A DNA stretch of 64,000 nt from Francisella endosymbiont of Ornithodoros moubata (GTDB taxonomy: Bacteria > Pseudomonadota > Gammaproteobacteria > Francisellales > Francisellaceae), in contig LVCE01000001.1 of the NCBI GenBank assembly GCA_002095075.2, positions 186,001 through 250,000 on the forward strand, in the 5' to 3' direction. The number at the start of each line of letters is the position of its first letter. Within the stretch, counting starts at the first letter, position 1. The translations under genes were made by a program, and so were the position numbers. Below the pieces are notes generated by a model, which was not told the DNA's origin, did not search any database, and was given only the letters and a program-made list of their open reading frames with translations. Below, one piece after another: positions 50,368 to 61,552 of this stretch.

Positions 50368-51579
50368 TTAAAGGATATAATCTATAATTTGAAAGATAAT
50401 TATTATGACTGCACTAAATAGTGCAAAATTATTGAGTTTGCTATTTTGCATGGATTTATAAATTATTTGATAGTTATGTTTACGTAAAATTCTGACCATA
50501 TATAAAGGGCAAGATATAAGCATTATTAGTGAGAATAAACCAACAACAGATAGTGCAATTAAGAAAAGCTTTTTGAAATAATAATTTAGTATTATAGGCA
50601 GCATAAAAAGCAAAAAGCTTAGCATGATATTTTTATTAAGTTTTGATAAACTAGTCATCTTAAATCTATCTAATATCAAGTCTTTTAGAGCTAATGAAAG
50701 GGTTATAAAAGCTGTAGTTACTGATATTGTAATAAAAGCGTATATAAAACTTATAATCTCAGAGGATTTTATATTTGCTTTGAGAATGTAGATAAGCTGA
50801 GTTACACTATCCTCAGAACTAAGTGATTTAAGTATCTCTGCAAAGCTATTTTTACTACCATAAATTGCGATATTGCCAAAGATTGAGATTATCCAGCATA
50901 TATATATCGCTAATATAATAAGTGAAGCGATTATGATAATTCTTCTAATATCTTTTGGATGTGGTCCTAAATAATTTACAACACTAGGGATTATTATATG
51001 TGCTGAAAATGTCGTAGCTAAAATGGGTAGTGCTATTATCAGTTGTTCGAAATTACTAAAACTATAACTACCTAAATTTGTTAAGCGTATTGATTTAAAT
51101 AGTAATATTATAGTAAAAAGTATGATTATTAATTTTACACTCAGAAAAACCCTATTTAGCCATTCAGCAGAACCTGTACCTTTCAGAATAAAGCCACCGA
51201 AAATAATAACAAAGCTTATTTCAATAACTATGTAGTTTATATTTAATAAGCTTTCAAAAGATGAACCTATTGCAGATATGTAGGCTGCTAACATCCCATA
51301 AAGTATTCCAAATGCGCAAATATAGACTAAAACAATACCAGGTTTTTTGAAAAGTTTATGGGCTAAGCCTAGATAACTAATACCTTTTTTAAAATGTAAA
51401 CATGCTTCTGCAACTGCAAGTGTTGAGTATGTCATCAACAGCCACATCAAAAACATAATTATAGAACCAATAATTGCACTGAAGTATGAGAGAATTATTG
51501 GTATCGCAAGGATACCTCCTCCAAGCGAAGTTCCTATAATTAGGAATATACAACCAATTTGTTTGTTTATACTTGTCAA
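50368..51579 (-). CDS. Aromatic amino acid permease (TyrP/Mtr-like, HAAAP family)
   Basis: The 403-residue protein has about eleven helices and starts INKQIGCIFLIIGTSLGGGI LAIPIIL. The GTSLGGGILAIP segment is the HAAAP hallmark in helix 1, and FSAHIIIPSVVNYLG near residue 192 is the helix 5-6 region. Family members import tyrosine or tryptophan with protons. The start is a TTG at 51579, the only one before helix 1. Import of aromatic amino acids would matter if the broken pheA leaves the cell unable to make phenylalanine, though substrate is not shown. Confidence 0.82.
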   Translation of the reverse strand: MTSINKQIGCIFLIIGTSLGGGILAIPIILSYFSAIIGSIIMFLMWLLMTYSTLAVAEACLHFKKGISYLGLAHKLFKKPGIVLVYICAFGILYGMLAAYISAIGSSFESLLNINYIVIEISFVIIFGGFILKGTGSAEWLNRVFLSVKLIIILFTIILLFKSIRLTNLGSYSFSNFEQLIIALPILATTFSAHIIIPSVVNYLGPHPKDIRRIIIIASLIILAIYICWIISIFGNIAIYGSKNSFAEILKSLSSEDSVTQLIYILKANIKSSEIISFIYAFITISVTTAFITLSLALKDLILDRFKMTSLSKLNKNIMLSFLLFMLPIILNYYFKKLFLIALSVVGLFSLIMLISCPLYMVRILRKHNYQIIYKSMQNSKLNNFALFSAVIIIIFQIIDYIL

Positions 51580-51661
51580 AATACTACAAAGCTAGTTTTA
51601 TAAGTTTGAGTAAATTAAAGCATATAATTACAAGATTATAAAATAATAAATCAAGTAAATG

Positions 51662-52655
51662 TTACCAAGCTGGTATAGCAGCATCATTTGGATAAAGTTT
51701 TTCAGCTAATTTCTTAACTTCATCATTATTGAATGCTTTCAAATATTAATTTAAGCTTAGGATTGTTTTCTTGGGAGTCTTGAACAGTAATTACATTCGC
51801 AAATGGAGAATCTTTAGGCTCAACAAAAAGAGTATCTTTAAAGCTTAGGCCAGCTTTAGGGATATAGTCATTATTAATTATACCGATATCTACATCACCT
51901 AAGTTGTTGGGTATTTGATCTGCTTGTATAGCTATTATTTTAGGTTCTTAGGGTTGCTAATTATGTTATTAGGAATAGCTTTTTCCATATGATATTATCC
52001 TTTAGCTTGATTAGACTAGTATCTTGCAGAATCATCAAAACTCTACCTTGATTTGTAGGATCATTAGGAATTGCGACAGTTGAACCATCTAGAATTTCTT
52101 TAATACTATGTATTTCTTTGAAAAAACCTCCATTGGATACAAGAAAGTTTTACCTATATACATTAGTTATAGCCGAACTGTTTGATTTGTTTTTCTAGAA
52201 ACAGAATATGCTGGAATACATTTGCCTACAATTCACCATCATTAAGAGCTATGTTCGGAATATTATAATCACTGAAAGTTACTAAATTTAAATCAAGATT
52301 GTATTTGTCTTTAGCTATTTTTTAGTAAGCTGCGTAATCTTGTGTCTTATGGTGGACTTGTGATATAACCTACAGTTATTTCATTAGAGCTAACTGTCGA
52401 TGTAGCATTTAGATACAATTGAGTAGCGCTGGCAACTAGTAAAATAGCAGTGACAATCCAAAGTGAGATTAGCTTTTTGGCTAAAACAAGGTAATTACCA
52501 AAAGATTGCGTTAGTTGTACGAGTATAACTAGTATAATTATATCACCTAATAGTAGCGTATAATTACCATAGTTATAACCTTTCAAATAGATCAAATCAC
52601 CAAGACACCACCATCGACTATACCAGCCATAGTAGAGAAACCAATTAGTGAAATA
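51662..52655 (-). pseudogene. metIQ: Methionine ABC transporter permease-binding protein fusion (MetI C-terminus plus MetQ), decayed
   Basis: The minus strand begins LIGFSTMAGIVDGG, then in other frames LGDLIYLKGYNYGNYTLLLG and ILVQLTQSFGN, the C-terminal helices of MetI. It runs straight into a helix and NEITVGYITSPP, the start of a MetQ/NlpA binding protein. Remnants DKYNLDLNLVTFSDYNIPNI, GDVDIGIINNDYIPKAG and VKKLAEKLYPNDAAIPAW finish at 51662. I recall that Francisella carries a fused metIQ. The first three-quarters of MetI is missing, because the sequence joins metN near 52650. Multiple shifts and stops rule out function. Confidence 0.8.
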
Positions 52656-53336
52656 CATCTAAAGTCTTGCCCATTTCCGCAATCCTACCTTTATCAATAA
52701 TCGAAACACGATCACAAATTTTTCTGACTATATCCATTTCATCAGTAATTAAAACTATTGTTAAACCAAGCTCTTTGTTTAGTCTTTTAAATAGAGCAAG
52801 GATTTGTTTGGTAGAGGTTGGATCTAATACAGATTTAGCCTAATCAGATAGTAATACAAGTAGGTTTAGAGCAAGTACTCTAAAAGCTATAGAGACTTTT
52901 TGCTTTTGACTACCATTAGCTCTTGTGGGTATGCATTTGATTTATTTGCAGCTTAACTAGTTCTAAAAGCTCAAAAACTCTTTTTTGATCTTAGCCTTGG
53001 GTATGTCTTGGATCTCAAGTGGTAGAGCAATATTCTCAAAAATATTACGGGATGATAGTAGATTGAAATGTTGAAATATCATCGCTACTTTTTTACGAAA
53101 TTCGTACAGCTGTTTTGAGTTTTTCTTAGTGATATTCTCATCGGCTATAAAAATTGAGCCGTAGTAGGCTGCTCATGTAAATTTAAGCATCTTAAGAGAG
53201 AACTTTTACCAGCGCCACTATGACCAATTATACCAAATATCTCACTTTGTCTGATTTCTAGATTGATGTTATCTAGAACAAGGTTACTATGTATTATTTG
53301 TTTTATATTCTTTTTTAAGTTTTAAATTTGAATCAT
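52640..53336 (-). pseudogene. metN: Methionine ABC transporter ATP-binding protein MetN, truncated and frameshifted
   Basis: A likely original ATG at 53336 lies within the 3' end of plsY (MIQI then a stop, [20 protein letters not shown]). It continues [20 protein letters not shown] (Walker A), KKVAMIFQHFNLLSSRNIFE (Q-loop) and NIALPLEIQDIPKAKIKK. Near the end it reads VTDEMD-like ITDEMDIVRKICDRVSIIDK and GRIAEMGKTLDVFH. The signature and Walker B stretch around 52830-52920 is scrambled by stops. The C-terminal NIL domain is absent: at about 52650 the sequence joins MetI. Confidence 0.82.
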
Positions 53337-53937
53337 TTTTTGCCTTTGCTTTGTCACCAATTTTACTTTCTTGTCCATTAATTAGTCTTTGGATATTTCC
53401 TCCATGCTTTACAAGTATTACTATCGTTATTAGGATAAATGGCGCAGCTATTTGTAAGTTTGATGTAAATACTAATGAGAAACTTGCTATAACAGTAGCT
53501 ACTAAAGCTGATAATGATGAATAGCGCGTAACTACAGCTACACATAACCATGTGATCACAAAGATTAAGCCTAAGATCCAACTAAAACCAAATAGAGTAC
53601 CTATAAGTGTTGCAACACCTTTACCACCTTTGAAGCCAAAAAATATCGGAAAAATATGACCAAGAACTGCATAAAGTGCTGTACATGCAGTTATAAACTC
53701 ATTGTTTGTTAGGACTTTGGCAATAACTACAGGGGCTAAACCTTTGAGAATATCAAATATTAACGTAATTACAGCTAGGACTTTACCACCAATTCTAAGA
53801 ACATTTGTCGTACCAGGATTACCAGAACCAACGCTACGAGGTGATGGTAATCTAAATATGTAACAAACAATAATAGCGCTGTTTATAGATCCTAACAAGT
53901 AAGCAAATATTAGTATACTGAAATTCAAAAAGTTCAT
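53287..53937 (-). CDS. plsY: Acyl-phosphate glycerol-3-phosphate acyltransferase PlsY
   Basis: The 216-residue membrane enzyme has the three PlsY motifs: [12 protein letters not shown] then [19 protein letters not shown] near residue 36, and [19 protein letters not shown] near 98. The third is the late [20 protein letters not shown] near 176. About five helices are visible. It transfers acyl from acyl-phosphate to glycerol-3-phosphate, the first step of phospholipid synthesis. The polar tail of about 25 residues after the last motif overlaps the old start of metN. No plsX is nearby. Confidence 0.94.
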   Translation of the reverse strand: MNFLNFSILIFAYLLGSINSAIIVCYIFRLPSPRSVGSGNPGTTNVLRIGGKVLAVITLIFDILKGLAPVVIAKVLTNNEFITACTALYAVLGHIFPIFFGFKGGKGVATLIGTLFGFSWILGLIFVITWLCVAVVTRYSSLSALVATVIASFSLVFTSNLQIAAPFILITIVILVKHGGNIQRLINGQESKIGDKAKAKNDSNLKLKKEYKTNNT

Positions 53938-54013
53938 AATTTATCCTTTATGATTCTAAAGTTATTATAAACTATTATAGAAGATAATACTATCTAGACA
54001 ATATTTTAGCTAG

Positions 54014-55193
<1,180 letters not shown>

Positions 55194-55195
55194 CG

Positions 55196-56080
55196 TTATT
55201 TATCTAAAAATGAAATTAGCAGCTGTTTTGTTTTTATAAATAAATCCGATTCTGAATTTTTTGCTAGTAAGTAGTAAGATCTCTCTGTTGGAGGCTTTTC
55301 CTGTTTTGAAATATATAAAAGATTATTTTGTATATATCTTCTATTAAAAGTTTTTCTGTTACAAAAAAGCCAATTCCTGATAAACAAGTTTTAATTGCTT
55401 AGAGTGAATTTTTAAAGCATAATTTCTTTTTTGTGCTGATACTTTTTATCTATTATTATATTTACGCCACTTGCTATAATCATTAATAACGAATGTTATT
55501 ATCAACATAAATTAGATTTTGGCGAGCTATTATTTCAGTGACTGTTTTCCCTCTATAATTGTTGCTGCATACTAGAACTAATTCGCCATCAGCGAGCTTA
55601 TATTTACTTAAATTATTAAATTCACTTTCAGGTACCATATTTAATACTTAAGTCTATATCATCAAAACCAAAATTAACTTATTTTCCTATTGTTATTAAT
55701 TGTATCTCTATATTTTCAAAAGTTTCTATAAAACTATCAAACCTTGGTATTAGCCAGTTTGCACATAAGGTAGTTATACAGTTTATAACTAATTTTTTTG
55801 TTTTTGGCTCTTTGAAAATTTTTGTTGAATGATATATTTTGGTTATTAAAGGCGCAATTTTTACATAATATTCTTTTGCTAAATCTGTGATTATTAGTTT
55901 TCTTTTTTGTTTTTAAAAGAGTTTCTTATCTAGGTGATTTTCTAATTTTTTGATAGATTGACTTACTGCTGAATGAGTTATAAAAAGTTCTTCAGCTGCT
56001 TTGGTATAGCTTTTGGTTTTAATCACCGCTATAAAAACAGGTAATGAATTTAATGGTGGTAGGTCATTTCTTTTTACCAT
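55196..56080 (-). pseudogene. LysR-type regulator, decayed
   Basis: From an ATG at 56080 the frame reads KRNDLPPLNSLPVFIAVIKT then KSYTKAAEELFITHSAVSQS IKKLENHLDKKLF. This is a complete LysR helix-turn-helix, followed by a stop near 55916. Later frames hold the effector domain: ITDLAKEYYVKIAPLITKIY, CANWLIPRFDSFIETFENIE and the C-terminal KPPTERSYYLLAKNSES to a stop at 55196. It has several shifts and nonsense codons. It is divergent from the EamA-like transporter pseudogene, which it presumably once regulated. Its stop lies 2 bases from the tgt stop. Confidence 0.85.
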
Positions 56081-56183
56081 TATTAGTAAGTAAAACTTAC
56101 TTTTTATATAAAAATGAATATGTTTTACATAATATGTAACGTTTGTATTATTTACCATAATTTTTCAAAAAAATAGTGAAAAT

Positions 56184-57054
56184 ATGGTTTCTATAAATAA
56201 CTTTATAAGTTTAGCTTTAATGGTATCATCAGCAACTTTAATTGCTTTTGCATCTTTTGCTATAAAATATTTAGTTATGATTGATGGTATTTATTTATCG
56301 ATGTTTATTAGCTTTATTGGTGGCAGTATCTTAATGTGGTGAATTGTAAGTATTTTTTCCTTTACAAAGATTATTTCTAGTGGTTGGAGATTGATATTTA
56401 CTTGATTAATATTTAGTTTTTGGCTCAAATATTTCTTTTTATTAGCTTAAGTAAAGGATTGTTATTGAATTACAATATTATTATTTAATACTAGTCCACT
56501 ATTTATCCTTATATATGTTTTATATTTTTTAAGCAAAGATAGTCATTTTAATTTTACCTGTATATTAGTTAGTTTCTTAGGGATTTACCTGATTTTAGGG
56601 AATGGTAGTGGTAGCCTTAATATATATGCGTTGACCGCTATTTTTTCTGGTGTTTTAAATGTAGCTTCTCAAATGTATTATATAGTGCTAGTCAAAAAGA
56701 AAATATTTTATTATGAGCCTTTGGATATATATTTATAGGAGTAATAATGTTAGTGTTTCTACCATTTAATATATCTTCTATTAGTTAATACAAATAATTT
56801 ATTCACTCAACCTTAATAATATGGGCATGTATAGCTATAATAGTATTTAGTATTAGTGCACAGATTTTTTAGGGTAAGAGTTTTTAAATATACCAAAAAT
56901 CCCTCTTTGATTGCGCCAGTAATGTATTTTTCGGTAGTAGTTGCGGTGATTTTAGATATTGTTTTTTTATAATACATCAATGGGTTATTTAGAAATATGT
57001 GGAATCTTAATGATATGCATCTTTAGCATATTATTGGTAATTAGAAAATCTTAA
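56184..57054 (+). pseudogene. EamA/DMT-family transporter, decayed
   Basis: The ATG at 56184 encodes VSINNFISLALMVSSATLIA then FASFAIKYLVMIDGIYLSMF, a DMT transporter N-terminus, and stops at 56340. Further fragments include ILLFNTSPLFILIYVLYFLS, CILVSFLGIYLILGNGSGS and ALTAIFSGVLNVASQMYYIV, ending near 57054. These repeat the ten-helix EamA pattern of two five-helix halves. The substrate was probably a metabolite exported or imported under LysR control. At least five stops or shifts are visible. Confidence 0.78.
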
Positions 57055-57067
57055 CTGGGGGAATGAA

Positions 57068-57649
57068 ATGGAAAATACATTTGTAATAGTTGCCCGATTT
57101 TATAAATGAAATTGTCAATAAAAATAGCGCTTTTGGTGTTCATAATGCTCAAAGAATTAAAGATGATAAAACTATGCAAAAAGCTAACAAGTTAATAGCT
57201 TGGGCTAGGGCAAACAATATTCAGATAGCTTATGTACACGTCAGCTTTCGCAAAGATATTATTAATAATGTTCTAAAATTTCATCTATGTTTAAACTAGC
57301 CACTAAAAACAAAGTTTTAGAGCTTAGTACTTGGGCAACAGAATTTAATCCACAAATAGATGTTCAGTAGCATGCTATTTTTATTACAAAACATTGTGTA
57401 AATGCTTTATTAGTACAGATCTAAAGCTTATATTACGAACAAATAAATATTGATCATGTGATTATCTGTGGGGTATCGACTAGCTATGTATTAGAGTCTA
57501 CAGTTAGAGAGCTATATGATCGTGATTTCAAGGTTACAGTGATAACAGATGCATGTAATACTGCGAGTCAATAAGCTCATGAAGCTAGTCTAGCAAACTT
57601 AAGTAGAATTGCTGAAACTGTAAATATTGACAATTTTATTTCATGTTAA
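57068..57649 (+). pseudogene. Isochorismatase-family cysteine hydrolase, decayed
   Basis: MENTFVIV at 57068 is followed after a one-base slip by PDFINEIVNKNSAFG (the catalytic aspartate strand) and IAWARANNIQIAYVHVSFRK. A second part in other frames has DHVIICGVSTSYVLESTVRE then LYDRDFKVTVITDACNT. This is the catalytic-cysteine region, where the usual GV-x-T-[DN]-x-C reads GVSTSYV with no cysteine. In-frame stops lie at 57368, 57421 and 57571 regions, with the end at 57649. The family hydrolyses isochorismate or small amides. It follows the EamA pseudogene by 13 bases. Confidence 0.8.
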
Positions 57650-57740
57650 TTTATTATAAATGAAGTCTGATAATTTCCTCTGTATCGTAATATAATACAC
57701 TATATTACTGAGCTAATAAAAATAATAAACGCGAGAAATC

Positions 57741-57952
57741 ATGAAAAAGAAAATTGTAGTTTTCATGGCAGTATTGATATCATGTTATTATTTAATAGTT
57801 GTTATTCCTTTAATGACACTAAGAATTTGTTGTATCTGCAAGCATATTTTAATAATTGTAAAGTTAAGAAAATTAATGATTATCATCAAGAGATGAGTCG
57901 TTATTATGCAAATTTTAAAATTAATGATCAAAATAAATTGTCTTTTAGCTAA
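57741..57952 (+). pseudogene. Small lipoprotein remnant
   Basis: The ATG at 57741 gives MKKKIVVFMAVLIS. After a slip near 57783 a second frame gives LLFNSCYSFNDTKNLLYLQA and YFNNCKVKKINDYHQEMSRY before a stop at 57952. The joined N-terminus is a lipoprotein signal with lipobox FNSC. I do not recognise the family. The rest, to the promoter at 58108, contains no convincing coding frame. Confidence 0.45.
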
Positions 57953-58107
57953 TACTTTTTATGTATTTGCGATAAATCAATAATTGATTTGTAACTAAAT
58001 ATATTAAAGAGAAATCTAGTAGCTATACTGATTAAGCTAATTGGAGCTTATATTTTAAAAACTTTAAGGGCTAGAAATACTTTTATTAGCTTATTACTAG
58101 TCTTTAA

Positions 58108-58136
58108 TTGATAAAGCATTACTACTAAGGTAAAAT
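58108..58136 (+). promoter_or_regulatory. Predicted sigma-70 promoter of yajC-secD-secF
   Basis: TTGATA at 58108-58113, 17 bases, TAAAAT at 58131-58136: five of six matches in each box at ideal spacing. The start of transcription would fall near 58143, about 30 bases before yajC, next to the 14-base palindrome TTTTAAATTTAAAA. Confidence 0.65.
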
Positions 58137-58171
58137 TCTTACGTTTTAAATTTAAAATCCTTAGGAGAAAA

Positions 58172-58528
58172 ATGAAAAAATTATTATTGGCACTATCTGC
58201 AATTGTATTATTTGTATCAACTTCATTTGCACAAGGTGCGGAGCAAAGTGTTGGTAGCCCACTAAGCTCAATTTTAATGCTTGTGGTATTTTTTGCTATA
58301 CTCTGGTTTTTGCTAATTAGACCTCAGCAAAAGAAAAACAAAGAGTTACGTAAGATGCTATCTGAACTATCAAAAGGTGATGAGGTTGTAACTAATGGTG
58401 GTGTGGTAGGCAAGATTGCTAAAATAGATGAGACGTTTGTTGATTTAGAAGTTGCAGAAAATGTTACTATAAAAATCCAAAAAAATGCTGTAGCAAATAT
58501 TCTACCTAAAGGTGCTACTAAAGCTTAA
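58172..58528 (+). CDS. yajC: Preprotein translocase subunit YajC
   Basis: The 118-residue protein has a cleavable-looking or anchor N-terminus (KKLLLALSAIVLFVSTSFAQ), a second helix SILMLVVFFAILWFLLIRPQ and the YajC signature RPQQKKNKELRKMLSELSKG, then DEVVTNGGVVGKIAKI. It binds SecDF at the inner membrane. The extra N-terminal signal-like segment makes it slightly longer than E. coli YajC. TTAGGAG lies before the ATG. It is the first gene of yajC-secD-secF. Confidence 0.95.
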   Translation: MKKLLLALSAIVLFVSTSFAQGAEQSVGSPLSSILMLVVFFAILWFLLIRPQQKKNKELRKMLSELSKGDEVVTNGGVVGKIAKIDETFVDLEVAENVTIKIQKNAVANILPKGATKA

Positions 58529-58582
58529 TTAACTATTCTACAAAGTCTTTTTAATTTTTTCTTTTTAATAAAGGAATTTTCA

Positions 58583-60520
58583 ATGAGTAATAACAGAAGT
58601 CTACCTATAAACCAGTTTCCACTGTGGGAAAATCTTTTGATCTTAATTATCTTAGGATTAGCGATCTTTTATGCTTTGCCTAATATTTTTGGTAAAAGTC
58701 CAGCTTTACAAATATCGAAAAAAGATGGTGATGTTACTACTCAATTATTGGTAAATATTGAGAAAACACTAGCTGGAGATAAGCTTAGCTATCAAAGAGC
58801 TAGTATAGCTGATGATAAAAGTAATATTACAATAACATTTAAAGACGTTGAAGAGCAGCTAAAAGCTAAAAAAATACTAAAATATAGTTTAGGTAATGAC
58901 TATATTATTGCTATGAATATGCTCTCGAACTCACCTAGTTGGTTATCAGCATTAGGTGCTAAGCCTATGAACTTAGGACTAGATTTGCGTGGTGGTATGT
59001 ATTTGATACTAGAAGCCGATACAAAAACAGCTATCGATGCTCAACTAAATAATTCCTTAAATATAATTCTAAGTGCTGCTAAAGATAATCGTATACATAT
59101 ATTAAGCTCAACAAAAACTGAAGAAAAATCAACTATCAAAGCGCCACAAAATTATTTTGATAATGGTTTTGTGTCCATAACTTTAGCAAATTCCTCTTAT
59201 GTTGATAAACTTAAACAGTATTTAAGTACTGATTTTAGTAAGACACAAGATCCTAAGATAATCTACACCAATAAGGGTAATATAGTATTTATTTCTTATA
59301 ACAGTACTAAGATTCTCCAGCTTAAGCAAGATGCAATATCTCAAGTTGTGACAGTTATGCGTAATCGTATCAACGCTTTAGGTGTGGCTGAGGCATCTGT
59401 TGCTCAGGCAGGTGATAATCGTGTTGTCATCGAAATACCAGGCTTGCAAGATGCTACCCAAGCTAAGCAAATTTTAGGAGGTACTTCTACAGCAAGTTTT
59501 TATTTAGTAAGTCCTGTCGCAGATAGATTAGCAGCTGCAGAGCAGGGTTATAAAGTTTATGCTCTAGATAATGGTAGAGGTTATCAAAGCTACTATAGCC
59601 TAAGAGACGCTGCTGTTGCTGGTGGCGCTGATATTATCAGAGCTAGTCCATCTATTGATCGTCAGACTGGGACACCGATAGTGATGGTTGAGCTAGATAG
59701 AAGTGCAGTAAGTCATTTTAGACAGATTACAGGCAAAAATATTGGTAACCAAATGGGGGTAATGCTTGTTAATACTACTTATGAGAAAGTCAAAGATAAA
59801 AATGGTAAAGAGAAGAATGTAGTTAGTAAAACTGAGAAGCTAATCAATGTTGCTACAATCCAATCTGCACTAGGCTCACAATTCCAGATCACTGGTCTTA
59901 ATCAAAAAGAAGCAAATAATCTTGCCTTAATGATTAAATCAGGAGCGTTACAAGTGCCTGTACATATAGTTCAAGAGCAGCAAATAGGTCCAAGCCTAGG
60001 TAAGGACAATATTGAAAAAGGTATGCTATCTATCGTGATAGCGCTTATCATTGTCGTAGTATTTATCTTAGTTTATTATCGCGTTTTTGGAGTTATAGCT
60101 AATATTGCGTTAGTGATGAACTTAATCCTAATTGTTGCAGTGATGTCTGTTATTCATGGTGCTACTTTGATACTACCAGGTATTGCTGGTATTGTTTTAA
60201 ACTTGGGTATGTCAATAGATGGTAACGTACTTATATTTGAACGCATTAGAGAAGAGATTCGTGCTGGTATGCCTCGTCAAAGTGCAATACATATTGGTTA
60301 TGAGAAAGCGTTTACAACAATTGTAGATTCAAATATTACAACTTTGATTGTTGCGGTGATACTTTTCTTCATAGGTAGTGGTGCAGTCAAAGGTTTTGCA
60401 ATTACATTGATGATAGGTATTGTGACATCTATGTTTACATCTGTTACTGTTTCAAGAGCGATGACAAATTTTGTTTACGGTAAGAGAAAGAAACTAGAAA
60501 AAATCTCTATAGGCATATAA
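58583..60520 (+). CDS. secD: Protein translocase subunit SecD
   Basis: The 645-residue membrane protein has a first helix near residues 15-33, the long periplasmic P1 domain starting NLGLDLRGGMYLILEADTKT near 130, and five C-terminal helices. SecD motifs include VVIEIPGLQDATQAKQILG, ALQVPVHIVQEQQIGPSLGK and the GMSIDGNVLIFERIREE segment with the conserved acidic proton-relay residue near residue 540. It uses the proton gradient to pull exported proteins out of SecYEG. It starts 54 bases after yajC and precedes secF by 18 bases. Confidence 0.97.
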   Translation: MSNNRSLPINQFPLWENLLILIILGLAIFYALPNIFGKSPALQISKKDGDVTTQLLVNIEKTLAGDKLSYQRASIADDKSNITITFKDVEEQLKAKKILKYSLGNDYIIAMNMLSNSPSWLSALGAKPMNLGLDLRGGMYLILEADTKTAIDAQLNNSLNIILSAAKDNRIHILSSTKTEEKSTIKAPQNYFDNGFVSITLANSSYVDKLKQYLSTDFSKTQDPKIIYTNKGNIVFISYNSTKILQLKQDAISQVVTVMRNRINALGVAEASVAQAGDNRVVIEIPGLQDATQAKQILGGTSTASFYLVSPVADRLAAAEQGYKVYALDNGRGYQSYYSLRDAAVAGGADIIRASPSIDRQTGTPIVMVELDRSAVSHFRQITGKNIGNQMGVMLVNTTYEKVKDKNGKEKNVVSKTEKLINVATIQSALGSQFQITGLNQKEANNLALMIKSGALQVPVHIVQEQQIGPSLGKDNIEKGMLSIVIALIIVVVFILVYYRVFGVIANIALVMNLILIVAVMSVIHGATLILPGIAGIVLNLGMSIDGNVLIFERIREEIRAGMPRQSAIHIGYEKAFTTIVDSNITTLIVAVILFFIGSGAVKGFAITLMIGIVTSMFTSVTVSRAMTNFVYGKRKKLEKISIGI

Positions 60521-60538
60521 TTTTAGGTTGGTTTTATA

Positions 60539-61483
60539 ATGGAATTTTTTAAGCAAAAAACAAACATAGATTTTTTAGGAATTAAAAAACATACAACAGT
60601 TTTTTCTGTAATAATTATTATTGTGTCATTATTTTTTATCTTTACTAAAGGTTTAAATCTTGGTTTAGATTTTACAGGTGGTTCTCAAGTACAAATTCAG
60701 ACATCTACTAAGTCACAAGACTCTGAAATTATGACTAAAGAGTTAGTCAAAGCTGGTTTTGAACATACAATGATTACGACTTTTGGTGATAATAATAATT
60801 TTCTCATTAAGTTTGCTCCCAATGAGGTTAATACAAAAGCAAAAAACTTAGAAGATGCGCAACAATATCTCAAACAGCAAGTCGCAAGCTCGCTAGATGC
60901 GAAAGTTCAAAGTGTTAATTACATTGGTCCACAGGTTGGTAAAGAATTAGCAAGTAATGGTGTTTTAGCAATCATAATAGCGATGGTATGTATCTTAATC
61001 TACATAAGTGCTAGATTTGAGATGAAGTTTGGTATTAGTGCTTGTATAGCATTACTACATGATCCAATAGTTATCTTAGGTATATTTGCGGCGTTTCAGT
61101 TAGAGTTTGATTTAACTGTGCTAGCAGCGGTATTAGCTGTGATTGGCTACTCATTAAATGATATAGTTGTGATATATGACAGAGTGCGTGAGAACTTCAG
61201 AAAAATGCGTAATGCTAGTATTGTAGAGATAGTTAATAGAAGTATTAATGATACTTTATCAAGAACTATCTTGACTTCTGGACTAACAATGTTGGTTGTA
61301 GTAGTACTATATCTATTTGGTGGTAGCTCAGTACATAACTTCTCGTTAGCTCTAATCTTGGGAATTGTAGTAGGTACATACTCATCTATATATATCGCTA
61401 GTGTGGTGGCGGTTGCTCTAGGTTTAAATAGAGAATCTTTACTTCCAAGGCAAATATCTAAAGAAGATACTCCTATTCTATAA
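60539..61483 (+). CDS. secF: Protein translocase subunit SecF
   Basis: The 314-residue protein has a first helix with FSVIIIIVSLFFIFTKG, the GLDFTGGSQVQIQTS motif near residue 40 and five C-terminal helices. IGYSLNDIVVIYDRVRENFR near residue 202 and NDTLSRTILTSGLTMLVVV near 235 are SecF-specific. It pairs with SecD. Length is normal, with no lesion. It closes the sec cluster. The next gene starts after 69 bases with its own TATAAT at 61518-61523. Confidence 0.97.
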   Translation: MEFFKQKTNIDFLGIKKHTTVFSVIIIIVSLFFIFTKGLNLGLDFTGGSQVQIQTSTKSQDSEIMTKELVKAGFEHTMITTFGDNNNFLIKFAPNEVNTKAKNLEDAQQYLKQQVASSLDAKVQSVNYIGPQVGKELASNGVLAIIIAMVCILIYISARFEMKFGISACIALLHDPIVILGIFAAFQLEFDLTVLAAVLAVIGYSLNDIVVIYDRVRENFRKMRNASIVEIVNRSINDTLSRTILTSGLTMLVVVVLYLFGGSSVHNFSLALILGIVVGTYSSIYIASVVAVALGLNRESLLPRQISKEDTPIL

Positions 61484-61552
61484 GTCATTATTGTAGCTGT
61501 TAATTACTAAATAGTGTATAATTAAAGTGAAGAACGAGTAAAAGGAGTATTA

